Shown here in pieces: positions 1 to 6,120 of a stretch of DNA of 9,864 bases. Made by a program: the position numbers and the translations under genes. The DNA lies in assembly GCA_030624785.1 (NCBI GenBank), contig JAUXJK010000047.1, forward strand, positions 1-9,864. The letters run 5' to 3'. Every line of letters starts with the position of its first letter. Positions within the stretch are counted from its first letter, which is position 1. Under the pieces are notes generated by a model, which was not told where the DNA came from, did not search any database, and saw only the letters and a list, made by a program, of their open reading frames with translations. This DNA is from Actinomycetes bacterium. GTDB taxonomy: Bacteria > Actinomycetota > Thermoleophilia > Gaiellales > Gaiellaceae.

Positions 1-908
1 CGTCCCTCCCCCTGGTCGTGCTTGCCGGCCACCTCGACACCGTTCCTGCGCAGGAGAATCTGCCGGGTCGCCTTGAAGGTGACGATGTTGTCGGTCTTGG
101 CGCGGCCGACATGAAGGGTGGCCTGGGTGTGATGATCCAACTCGCGGACTGGATGGCCCGGGAGCGGCCGAGTCGCGGCGTCGATGTCGCGTTCCTCTTT
201 TTTGCACGGGAGGAGCTCCCGGTATCTGAATCGCCCCTCCCGGAACTGTTCGCGCTCGAGCCCAGCCTGACCGAAGCTGACCTTGCCATCGTCCTTGAAC
301 CGACCTCAAATGCCATCCAAGCCGGATGCCTCGGCAACCTGAACGGGACGCTCCGCTTTCGTGGTGACGCAGCACACTCGGCTCGTCCGTGGACTGGGAC
401 AAACGCCATCGCGTTGGCTGCTACAAGCCTCAGCGCACTATCAGCGTTGGAGCCAGAGGAGGTCGTGATCGATGGTCTGAGTTTCTACGAGGTCATTAGT
501 GCCACCCAGATCTCGGGCGGCGTCGCGGACAACGTGATCCCCGATCTTGTCGAGTGTCGCGTCAACTATCGCTTCGCGCCGAATCGCACCGTGCCATCGG
601 CCGAGGCCCGTGTACGCGAACTGGTCGGCGCCAAGGCCGAGCTCGAGATCACGTCCGTGTCCCCGGGTGCAGAGGTATCAGCCGAGAACCACCTCGTACG
701 TCGACTCAGCGTCGTGGGCGACTTCCCTGTCGAACCGAAGCAAGCATGGACGCCGGTGGCGCAATTCACTGAGGTCGGCATTCCCGCGATCAACTTCGGT
801 CCAGGTGACCCGAAGTACGCACACCGCAGGGACGAACGCGTGCCGGCCAGCTCGCTCTGGCAGACGTTCGACGCGCTTCGACAGTTCATCGCTCTAGCAG
901 CGCCCTAG
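1..908 (+). CDS. dapE: Succinyl-diaminopimelate desuccinylase, 5' end missing
   Basis: This M20-family metallopeptidase hydrolyses N-succinyl-LL-DAP to LL-DAP and succinate in the cytoplasm, in the lysine/meso-DAP pathway. The frame is open to the left edge (first whole codon at base 3, reading SLPLVVLAGHLDTVP), so the GTG at 18 is internal and roughly 60 N-terminal residues are probably missing. Counting from base 18, the di-zinc ligands and catalytic residues are visible: H5 and D7 in HLDTVP, D31 in ADMKGG, the E65-E66 pair, E94 in LEPT, and H269 in YAHRRDE near the C-terminus. H120 in AHSARPW is the residue that reaches across the dimer in this family. These motifs resemble the Gram-positive/actinobacterial DapE subfamily. 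The stop is TAG. dapC follows after 41 nt on the same strand, and dapD after that, which supports desuccinylase over a generic M20 peptidase. No frameshift is seen. Confidence 0.93.
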   Translation, partial: SLPLVVLAGHLDTVPAQENLPGRLEGDDVVGLGAADMKGGLGVMIQLADWMARERPSRGVDVAFLFFAREELPVSESPLPELFALEPSLTEADLAIVLEPTSNAIQAGCLGNLNGTLRFRGDAAHSARPWTGTNAIALAATSLSALSALEPEEVVIDGLSFYEVISATQISGGVADNVIPDLVECRVNYRFAPNRTVPSAEARVRELVGAKAELEITSVSPGAEVSAENHLVRRLSVVGDFPVEPKQAWTPVAQFTEVGIPAINFGPGDPKYAHRRDERVPASSLWQTFDALRQFIALAAP

Positions 909-1831
909 CGTCGCGCACGTAGCCGCGAGGAGCGTCTAGCCTCTCGGTCGTGCGTCTGTCTCCAATCCTTGATGAACTCGGCGTCTATCCGTTTGTGAAG
1001 CTTGATGCTGCGAAGGCGCGAGCGCGCTCACGCGGGATCGATTTGATCGATTTTGGAATCGGCGACCCTCGCGAGGGCGTCGAGCCTTTCATCCGAGGCG
1101 CCCTGATCGATGCTCTCGAGGGAACGGCCGGCTACCCCCGGGCCGCTGGGTTGCCCGTGCTCCGCGAGGCGATCAGCGATTGGCTTGGACGGCGCTTCGA
1201 CGTGAAGATCGATCCGGACACCGAGATCGTTCCGACGCTTGGTGCGAAGGAATCGATCTTCAGCTTCGCGCAGATCGTCATGGATGTCGCAGGTGGCAAG
1301 GACACGGTGATCGTCACTGAGCCGGGCTACCCGGTCGCAGCGCGAGGAGCGCGTTTCGCCGGTGCCCGCGTAGTCGAGCTCCCGTTGCGACGAGAGCTCA
1401 ACTACGTGCCGGACCTCGATTCGATTCCTGCACAACTCTGGCATCGCACGGCCCTCCTCTGGTTGAACTATCCGAACAACCCAACCGGAGCCTGCGCGCC
1501 GGCATCGCTCTATGTTCGCGCTGCCGCGCTCGCTCGTGAGCACGACTTTCTCGTGGCCTCGGATGAGGCCTACAGCGAGCTGTACTTCGGCGACCCGCCC
1601 CGATCCGCGCTTCAGGTCGCTGATCGTAACCGGATGGTGGTCTTCAACAGCCTCAGCAAGCGATCATCGATGACGGGCTATCGGGCCGGATTCATCGCGT
1701 GCAATAGCGAGGTCGCGGACGCCTTGCGGTTGTATCGCCCGACGATTGGAACAGCTCCACAGGAGTTTGTTCAGCATGCTGCCGTTGCAGCGTGGCGCGA
1801 CGAAGCGCATGTTGAGCGCGCGCGTGCGCGC

Positions 1832-1834
1832 TAA
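1832..1834 (+). other. In-frame TAA interrupting dapC
   Basis: The codon lies where relatives usually have an aromatic residue, commonly tyrosine, in a segment like RARY-x-RKRDLL. A single change from TAC or TAT gives TAA. It directly follows a 16-nt alternating purine-pyrimidine tract (1816-1831, GCGCGCGCGTGCGCGC) that could form unusual structure or cause base-calling trouble. The reading frame is the same on both sides, so it is a substitution and not a frameshift. Confidence 0.9.
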
Positions 1835-2084
1835 TCTCGCAAACGCGATCTACTTATCGTTTTTCTGATCGCCCGCGTCTGCGAGAACGCTGGTGGAGAT
1901 GCATCCATGTTTCTGTGGATTGCTCCTCCGAGCAGCTACGACGCCGACACGCTGGCCCTGCGCCTACTCGAGCACGGTATCGTCGTTACGCCAGGCAGCG
2001 CTCTGGGGACGTCGGGTGCGAGCTTTGTGCGCTTCGCGCTCGTGCCCACCGAGGACGAATGCGAGCGCGCAGCAGAGATTCTGA

Positions 2085-2091
2085 GGGAGGT
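2085..2091 (+). promoter_or_regulatory. Ribosome binding site of dapD inside dapC
   Basis: GGGAGGT ends 3 nt before the ATG at 2095. This fixes the dapD start and lets dapD be translated even if ribosomes leave dapC at the premature TAA 261 nt upstream. Translational coupling through the ATGA overlap would otherwise be lost. Confidence 0.75.
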
Positions 2092-2094
2092 CGT

Positions 2095-2919
2095 ATGAGT
2101 GAGTTGACTGAGCTGGAGAACGCGATAGATGTCGCGTGGGAAGCGGCTGAGGACGCCGATGTCGCTGCGGCCAGTTCCGCGATCGAGCGGACAGTCGAGC
2201 TCCTCGACCAGGGGACGGTTCGATGCGCTGAGCTGATCGATGGCGAGTGGGTTGCTCGGGAGTGGGCAAAGAAAGCAATCCTCCTCTACTTCCGTCTCCG
2301 AAAGCTCGCGCCTGACGAGGCCGGACCGTTCAAGTACTTCGACAAGGTTCCGCTAAAGCAGAACTATGAGCAGCTCGGCGTGCGGGTCGTTCCGCCGGCG
2401 GTCGCCAGGTACGGAGCATTTCTTTCGCCCGGAGTAGTGATGATGCCTAGCTATGTGAATATCGGAGCGTGGGTCGGCCCCGGCACCATGGTCGACACGT
2501 GGGCGACTGTCGGCTCGTGCGCCCAGATCGGGGCCAACGTCCACCTGTCAGGAGGGGTCGGAATCGGTGGCGTCCTGGAACCGCCTCAGGCGACGCCCGT
2601 GATCATCGAAGACGGCGCGTTCGTCGGCTCGCGATGCATCGTGGTCGAAGGGGCCGTGATCGGTGAGCGGGCGGTGCTAGGAGCGAACGTCGTGATCACG
2701 GCATCCACGCCGATCATCGATGTGACTGGCTCCGAACCCATTGAACATCGCGGGTACGTGCCGCCGCGCTCAGTCGTTGTGCCCGGCACCCGTCCCAAGG
2801 AGTTCGCCGCGGGCACCTATCAGCTCCCCGCAGCGCTCATCATTGGGCAGCGGTCTGCATCGACCGATCTCAAGACGAGTCTGAACGACGCGCTGCGAGG
2901 CTTCGGCGTGGCCGTCTAG
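2095..2919 (+). CDS. dapD: Tetrahydrodipicolinate N-succinyltransferase
   Basis: Transfers succinyl from succinyl-CoA to tetrahydrodipicolinate, opening the succinylase branch of DAP/lysine synthesis. The product is a cytoplasmic left-handed beta-helix hexapeptide-repeat enzyme, normally a trimer. The N-terminal helical domain (about 1-90) contains RYFDKVP-like KYFDKVP at 80-86. The hexapeptide core carries MPSYVNIGAWV, MVDTWATVGSCAQIG and HLSGGVGIGGVLEP. D134 and E185 (in VVEG) match the catalytic Asp and Glu of characterised enzymes. The 274 residues equal the E. coli enzyme in length, and the sequence follows that type and not the roughly 317-residue mycobacterial form. I chose ATG 2095 over a longer open frame back to 1915 because it gives the family N-terminus, overlaps the dapC stop as ATGA and has a good ribosome binding site; the extension is only dapC read out of frame. 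The TAG stop at 2917-2919 overlaps the dapF stop. Confidence 0.96.
   Translation: MSELTELENAIDVAWEAAEDADVAAASSAIERTVELLDQGTVRCAELIDGEWVAREWAKKAILLYFRLRKLAPDEAGPFKYFDKVPLKQNYEQLGVRVVPPAVARYGAFLSPGVVMMPSYVNIGAWVGPGTMVDTWATVGSCAQIGANVHLSGGVGIGGVLEPPQATPVIIEDGAFVGSRCIVVEGAVIGERAVLGANVVITASTPIIDVTGSEPIEHRGYVPPRSVVVPGTRPKEFAAGTYQLPAALIIGQRSASTDLKTSLNDALRGFGVAV
2916..2919. other. Overlapping convergent stop codons (CTAG)
   Basis: dapD ends in TAG at 2917-2919 on + and dapF ends in TAG at 2916-2918 on -. The palindrome CTAG serves both. There is no room for an intergenic terminator, so transcription from either side must end inside the opposing gene or overlap it as antisense. Confidence 0.95.
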
Positions 2920-3719
2920 CGAGCGTAGCTTCGTCCGAGATCGGCGAGCAGCTCGTCGGCCACTTCTCCGTGGCAGATCTCTTGCGCCGGCCCAGTGAGG
3001 ACTGCTCGCCCCTGCTCGATCGCCACCTGGAGTACGCCTCCCGGAAGCGCGACGCTCACCGGACTGTCCACCCAGCCATGTGCAGATGCCGCACCTGCAG
3101 CAGCACAAGCACTTGTGCCCGAAGAGGCTGTCATTCCAGCACCGCGTTCCCAGACGCCTACTGTCAACTCATGGATTCCATCGACGCGTACCAACTGAAC
3201 GTTGGTGCGCGACGGAAACCGCTCGTGGTTCTCGATTTGGGGGCCGAGTCGCTCAACCTCGGCATGACTCGGCTCATGTCGTAGAACGGCATGAGGATTG
3301 CCGATGTTCACAGGAGTGAACTCGAACGACTCATCGCGGAGGCTGATCGTCTCGATCTCTCCCACGTCGAGGGCTCCCATCTCCTGATCCACGAGGAGTC
3401 CCCCCCGCATGTGCGCCCGTACGGTGCGTTCACCGACGACGATCTCCACTGTTTCAAGCTGCTGTTCACGTGCGAGCCAACGGGCAACGATCCTAGTTCC
3501 GTTGCCTGAGAGCTCCGCGTGCGATCCATCTGGATTCCAGATGGTTACCTCGGCGCGTCCATGCTCGGTTCTAGAAACTTCGAGCACGCCATCTGAACCG
3601 ATTCCAGTGCTCGGATTGCACAGACGTCGCGCAAGCGTCTCATCGACGGGTTCGGTGAACGTTCGCGCATCGAGAACGATGTACTCATTGCCCAGCCCGT
3701 GCCATTTCGAGAATCTCAT
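2916..3719 (-). CDS. dapF: DapF-family diaminopimelate epimerase with Ser-Ser active site
   Basis: By family, this cofactor-independent epimerase converts LL-DAP to meso-DAP in the cytoplasm with two cysteines acting as acid and base. The 267-residue length, the N-terminus MRFSKWHGLGNEYIVLD, the NPDGS segment (62-66), GNGTR (72-76), GNPH (140-143) and VWERGAG (189-195) are all typical. Both catalytic cysteines are absent: AELSGNGTR has S71 where the signature has Cys, and MTASSGTSACA has S200 where ACGTGACA has its first Cys. I checked the codons: S71 is TCA (3507-3509) and S200 is TCG (3120-3122). Glu191-Arg192 and the substrate-binding motifs are kept, so the pocket looks maintained. The start overlaps the end of miaA by 35 nt with no obvious ribosome binding site, suggesting translational coupling. 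It may be a serine-variant epimerase or a DapF-fold protein with altered chemistry; the neighbouring dapE, dapC and dapD favour a DAP-related job. Confidence 0.9.
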   Translation of the reverse strand: MRFSKWHGLGNEYIVLDARTFTEPVDETLARRLCNPSTGIGSDGVLEVSRTEHGRAEVTIWNPDGSHAELSGNGTRIVARWLAREQQLETVEIVVGERTVRAHMRGGLLVDQEMGALDVGEIETISLRDESFEFTPVNIGNPHAVLRHEPSHAEVERLGPQIENHERFPSRTNVQLVRVDGIHELTVGVWERGAGMTASSGTSACAAAGAASAHGWVDSPVSVALPGGVLQVAIEQGRAVLTGPAQEICHGEVADELLADLGRSYAR

Positions 3720-4575
3720 GAGCTATCCCGTCGGATGAACCCGAGCTGGAGATCAGAGAGATGTTTGGAATCCGACGCATCCATTTTCGTTGATACGCAG
3801 CGTAGCGGCGAGTCTTCACGCCGATCGCGTGCATGGCTTCGGTCTCGCTCAATTCTGCGGCTTCTTCTAGCCCAATGACCTTCATGGCAGTTGCCGAGAT
3901 CGGCCCCTCGAGGGCGCGCCTCGCTTCGTCGGCTGCGCCGGCAGCGAACATCGCTGCGGTTCGCCGCATGATGCGCCCCTCGAGGCCCCCAGGTTCGGCA
4001 TCGATGCCAACGATGATCGTCGGGTGGCGTGTCGCGTCGGTCCAGAGCTTCTCGTCCTGTGGCCTGAGGCTTCTCCCCACTTCTGCCAACTCCAATGCTC
4101 GTATCACGCGACGCCGATCATTCACGTGTACAAGGCGAGCGGTGTCCGGATCCAACCGTTGAAGACGTGCGTGTGCTGAACGGCCGGCGTCGCGACCGTA
4201 CAGCTCTTCTAGGCGCTCGCGAACTCCGGGTGCGGCACGCGGCGGTATATCGAGATCTGCGAGCGCTGCACGGAGGTAGAGGCCCGTCCCGCCCACCACG
4301 ATAGGAGTCGACGCAGCATCTAGCGATGAATCGATGGCCTCGTGAGCCATTGGCGCATACTCGCCGACCGAGGCTTCGTGACCGAGCGGCCAGATCCCGA
4401 CCAGTTTGGTCGGTTCTGACGGCTGGTTTGTAAGGATCGGGACGCCGCGGTAGGTCTGCATGGCATCCGCCCCGATCAGAGTCCCGTCGATCTTCGCTGC
4501 CAGCGCTGCTGCGACCTCCGACTTTCCAGACGCCGTCGGGCCAAAGATGGCTACGACTGGTGGTTGTGGGCTCAT
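3685..4575 (-). CDS. miaA: tRNA dimethylallyltransferase
   Basis: MiaA adds a dimethylallyl group to N6 of A37 in tRNAs reading UNN codons, giving i6A, the substrate of MiaB encoded just upstream. The P-loop GPTASGKS is at residues 12-19. The ADAMQTYR motif (36-43) carries the conserved Asp37. VVGGTGLYLRA, NDRRRVIRALE from N152 and TRRYAAYQRKW (255-265) are all family marks. The 296-residue length is normal. One divergent point: the stretch usually containing PHH before the DV/EY segment reads GIWPLGHEASVGEY, so the His pair is not conserved; I believe related deep actinobacteria share this, but that is memory only. The ATG follows miaB by 21 nt, and the 3' end runs 35 nt into dapF. No strong Shine-Dalgarno sequence is visible, consistent with coupled translation in a miaB-miaA-dapF unit. 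Confidence 0.95.
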   Translation of the reverse strand: MSPQPPVVAIFGPTASGKSEVAAALAAKIDGTLIGADAMQTYRGVPILTNQPSEPTKLVGIWPLGHEASVGEYAPMAHEAIDSSLDAASTPIVVGGTGLYLRAALADLDIPPRAAPGVRERLEELYGRDAGRSAHARLQRLDPDTARLVHVNDRRRVIRALELAEVGRSLRPQDEKLWTDATRHPTIIVGIDAEPGGLEGRIMRRTAAMFAAGAADEARRALEGPISATAMKVIGLEEAAELSETEAMHAIGVKTRRYAAYQRKWMRRIPNISLISSSGSSDGIAHEILEMARAGQ

Positions 4576-4590
4576 TTGCGCCTGGGGCGC

Positions 4591-4605
4591 CGGGGACTAG
4601 CCCCG
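4591..4605 (-). other. Short GC hairpin over the miaB stop codon
   Basis: CGGGG and CCCCG arms of 5 bp flank a 5-nt loop that contains the miaB TAG, 15 nt before the miaA ATG. No T-run follows, so it is not a Rho-independent terminator. At this site it could modulate reinitiation at miaA, but a 5-bp stem is common in GC-rich DNA. Confidence 0.35.
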
Positions 4606-5997
4606 CCCGCGGTCAGCCGTAACGAGGTGCGAGGCGGCTTCATCGCCGTCGGCGGCCCGGGCGTCAACCTGGATCCCACCAAGCGTGGCCGAGGTTGCCT
4701 TGTGAATTCGAACCGGAACGAACTCTCCCGGCTGCGCGTGTCCGGTGAAATTGACCGTGGTGTTGCGGCGAGTGCGCCCGCGAAGCACGGCGTCATTCGT
4801 TCGGCTCGTTCCCTCGGTCAGAACGTTCTCCACAAGTCCGACTCGTTTCTTGTTCTGGGCCAAAGCGGTCTCTTGCACCCGCTCGACCAGTCTCTGGATG
4901 CGCTCAGACACGACCTCTTCCGGAACATGGTCGGGCAGCGAGGCTGCCTCCGTGCCGTTGCGCGGGCTGAAGACGAACGTGAACGCACTGTCGAAGCCCA
5001 CCTGAGAAACGAGTGACAGAGTCTGCTCGAAATCCTGCTCAGTTTCGCCAGGGAAGCCGACGATCAGATCGGTCGACAGTGCGAGATCGCCGATCCTGGC
5101 GCGCATGCGTTCGGCGAGCGACATGAACCGCTCCCGAGAGTAGGTACGCCGCATGCGCTTCAAGACCGCCGTTGATCCCGACTGAGCCGGCAGATGCGTG
5201 TGCTCGCATACGGCGTCGCAAGTAGCCATCGCTTCGATGACCGGCTCGCGAAAATCTTTTGGATGTGGACTCGTGAAACGAATGCGGTCAATCCCAGGAA
5301 CACCATCGACGGCACGGAGTAGCTCCGCGAAATCGTGCCGCCGGCTCGAGGTAAGGTCGCGCCCCCACGAGTTGACGTTCTGACCAAGTAGTGTCACCTC
5401 GCGCACTCCGTCGTCCGCAAGCCGACGCGTCTCGTCAAGGATCTCTTCGAGCTCTCGACTCCGTTCGGGGCCCCTTACCGATGGAACGATGCAGTAGGAG
5501 CATCGGGAGTTGCAACCCATCGAGATCTGCACCCAGGCCTGGAACGGTCGAGTTCTTCGTGCGGGAAGATCTCCCGCGAAGTGCTCCCATTCAGCGAACT
5601 TCCCACGCGGGACGGTTTCTCCATCGGTACGACCGTGCGTCCCATAGCCGCCCGCGCCCAGCCAGTCGGCCAGGTGCGGGATCGACCCGGGGCCGAAAGC
5701 CACATCGATGAACGGGTAGCGCTTGAAGAGCTGTTCCCGCTGAGCCTCGGCATAGCATCCGCCGACCGCAATGACCATCGACGGATCGGCTCGCTTGAGC
5801 GCGCGAGCTTGAGCCAGGTGTGCGGCGAGTCGTTGATCCGGTCTTTCTCGAATGGTGCACGTGTTGAAGACGATGATTCCAGCTTCGGCAGGGGTCGGAG
5901 CTTCGCCTAGCCCAAGCTCTTCGAGCATTCCCTTGATCCGCTCAGAGTCGTGAGCGTTCATCTGACAGCCGAAAGTGGTTAGGTGGTAGCGGCGCAT
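4597..5997 (-). CDS. miaB: tRNA-2-methylthio-N6-dimethylallyladenosine synthase
   Basis: A radical-SAM methylthiotransferase that converts i6A37 to ms2i6A37 in tRNA, completing the modification begun by MiaA. The N-terminal methylthiotransferase domain holds the three cysteines for the auxiliary [4Fe-4S] cluster: C11 in TFGCQMN, C47 in NTCTIRE and C81 in GGCYAEAQ. The radical-SAM CxxxCxxC is C162, C166 and C169 in SMGCNSRCSYCIVP. LLGQNVNSWG, FTSPHP, PAQSGS and DLIVGFPGETE follow in the expected order, with a C-terminal TRAM-like stretch (about 375-440) for tRNA binding. The length of 466 is normal. The ATG at 5997 is set by the family N-terminus. A TACAAT hexamer sits 7 nt before it, suggesting a leaderless transcript. 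The tail after about residue 445 is acidic and unconserved in appearance. No key residue is missing. Confidence 0.96.
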   Translation of the reverse strand: MRRYHLTTFGCQMNAHDSERIKGMLEELGLGEAPTPAEAGIIVFNTCTIRERPDQRLAAHLAQARALKRADPSMVIAVGGCYAEAQREQLFKRYPFIDVAFGPGSIPHLADWLGAGGYGTHGRTDGETVPRGKFAEWEHFAGDLPARRTRPFQAWVQISMGCNSRCSYCIVPSVRGPERSRELEEILDETRRLADDGVREVTLLGQNVNSWGRDLTSSRRHDFAELLRAVDGVPGIDRIRFTSPHPKDFREPVIEAMATCDAVCEHTHLPAQSGSTAVLKRMRRTYSRERFMSLAERMRARIGDLALSTDLIVGFPGETEQDFEQTLSLVSQVGFDSAFTFVFSPRNGTEAASLPDHVPEEVVSERIQRLVERVQETALAQNKKRVGLVENVLTEGTSRTNDAVLRGRTRRNTTVNFTGHAQPGEFVPVRIHKATSATLGGIQVDARAADGDEAASHLVTADRGRG

Positions 5998-6120
5998 AGC
6001 TCCGATTGTAGGGACGGCGACGCGGCTCTTGAGCGCTGTCGCGTCGCTCAGGCGAGTGACTTCGCGCGCGCCAGGCGCGGTGAGCGCGCTTCTAGCAGGC
6101 GAAGATCACGCCCAGGGCGA
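5998..6120. other. rny-miaB spacer with GC-rich inverted repeat
   Basis: This 123-nt spacer separates the rny stop from the miaB start. GCGCGC at 6064-6069 (or 6066-6071) can pair with GCGCGC at 6084-6089 across a loop of about 12-14 nt. No T-tract follows on the minus strand, so I do not call an intrinsic terminator, although it could be part of a Rho-dependent or pause site. The miaB end holds a candidate -10 element. Confidence 0.3.
6005..6010 (-). promoter_or_regulatory. Candidate -10 element for leaderless miaB transcript
   Basis: TACAAT on the minus strand matches TATAAT at 5 of 6 positions and the actinobacterial TANNNT rule. Seven nucleotides lie between it and the miaB ATG, which would put transcription start at or next to the A of ATG. 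No good -35 is visible at 16-18 nt upstream. The GGAG 2 nt before ATG is too close to act as a normal ribosome binding site. If real, it would drive miaB-miaA-dapF independently of rny. Confidence 0.5.

Larger units (their letters stand above)
950..2098 (+). pseudogene. dapC: N-succinyl-LL-2-amino-6-ketopimelate aminotransferase with in-frame stop
   Basis: A fold-type I PLP aminotransferase that should convert N-succinyl-2-amino-6-ketopimelate to N-succinyl-LL-DAP using glutamate. The GTG at 950 gives the usual N-terminus (MRLSPILDELGVYPFVKL); a GAGGAG at 927-932 is rather far upstream to serve as its binding site. PLP contacts are present: N177 in NNPTG, D205 and Y208 in SDEAYSE, and Schiff-base K237 in SLSKRSS. 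Codon 295 (1832-1834) is TAA. The same frame then continues with no indel for 87 codons through GGDASMFLW, VTPGSALG and VRFALVP to the natural TGA at 2096-2098. The whole frame is 382 codons, normal for the family. R361, the expected substrate carboxylate-binding arginine, lies after the stop, so the 294-residue product should be inactive. Gene callers would report two fragments, 950-1834 and 1907-2098. Its place between dapE and dapD supports DapC. Whether the stop is genuine, an assembly error or suppressed cannot be told from one sequence. Confidence 0.88.

Noticed and set aside
1028..1543. 171-codon minus-strand frame inside dapC
   Set aside because: It lies wholly within dapC coding sequence whose + frame carries the conserved aminotransferase motifs.
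1832..1907. Frameshift or two separate genes at the dapC break
   Set aside because: Translation of the intervening bases in the same frame gives a continuous family-like sequence, so it is one stop codon and not a shift or gene boundary.
1893..2084. Alternative + frame over the dapC 3' end
   Set aside because: The frame starting at 1907 carries the aminotransferase motifs; this one does not.
1915..2094. 60-codon N-terminal extension of dapD
   Set aside because: It is dapC sequence read in another frame; ATG 2095 has the ribosome binding site and gives the family N-terminus.
6064..6089. Intrinsic terminator after rny
   Set aside because: The GC stem is plausible but no T-tract follows on the minus strand, and alternating GC gives many such pairings.
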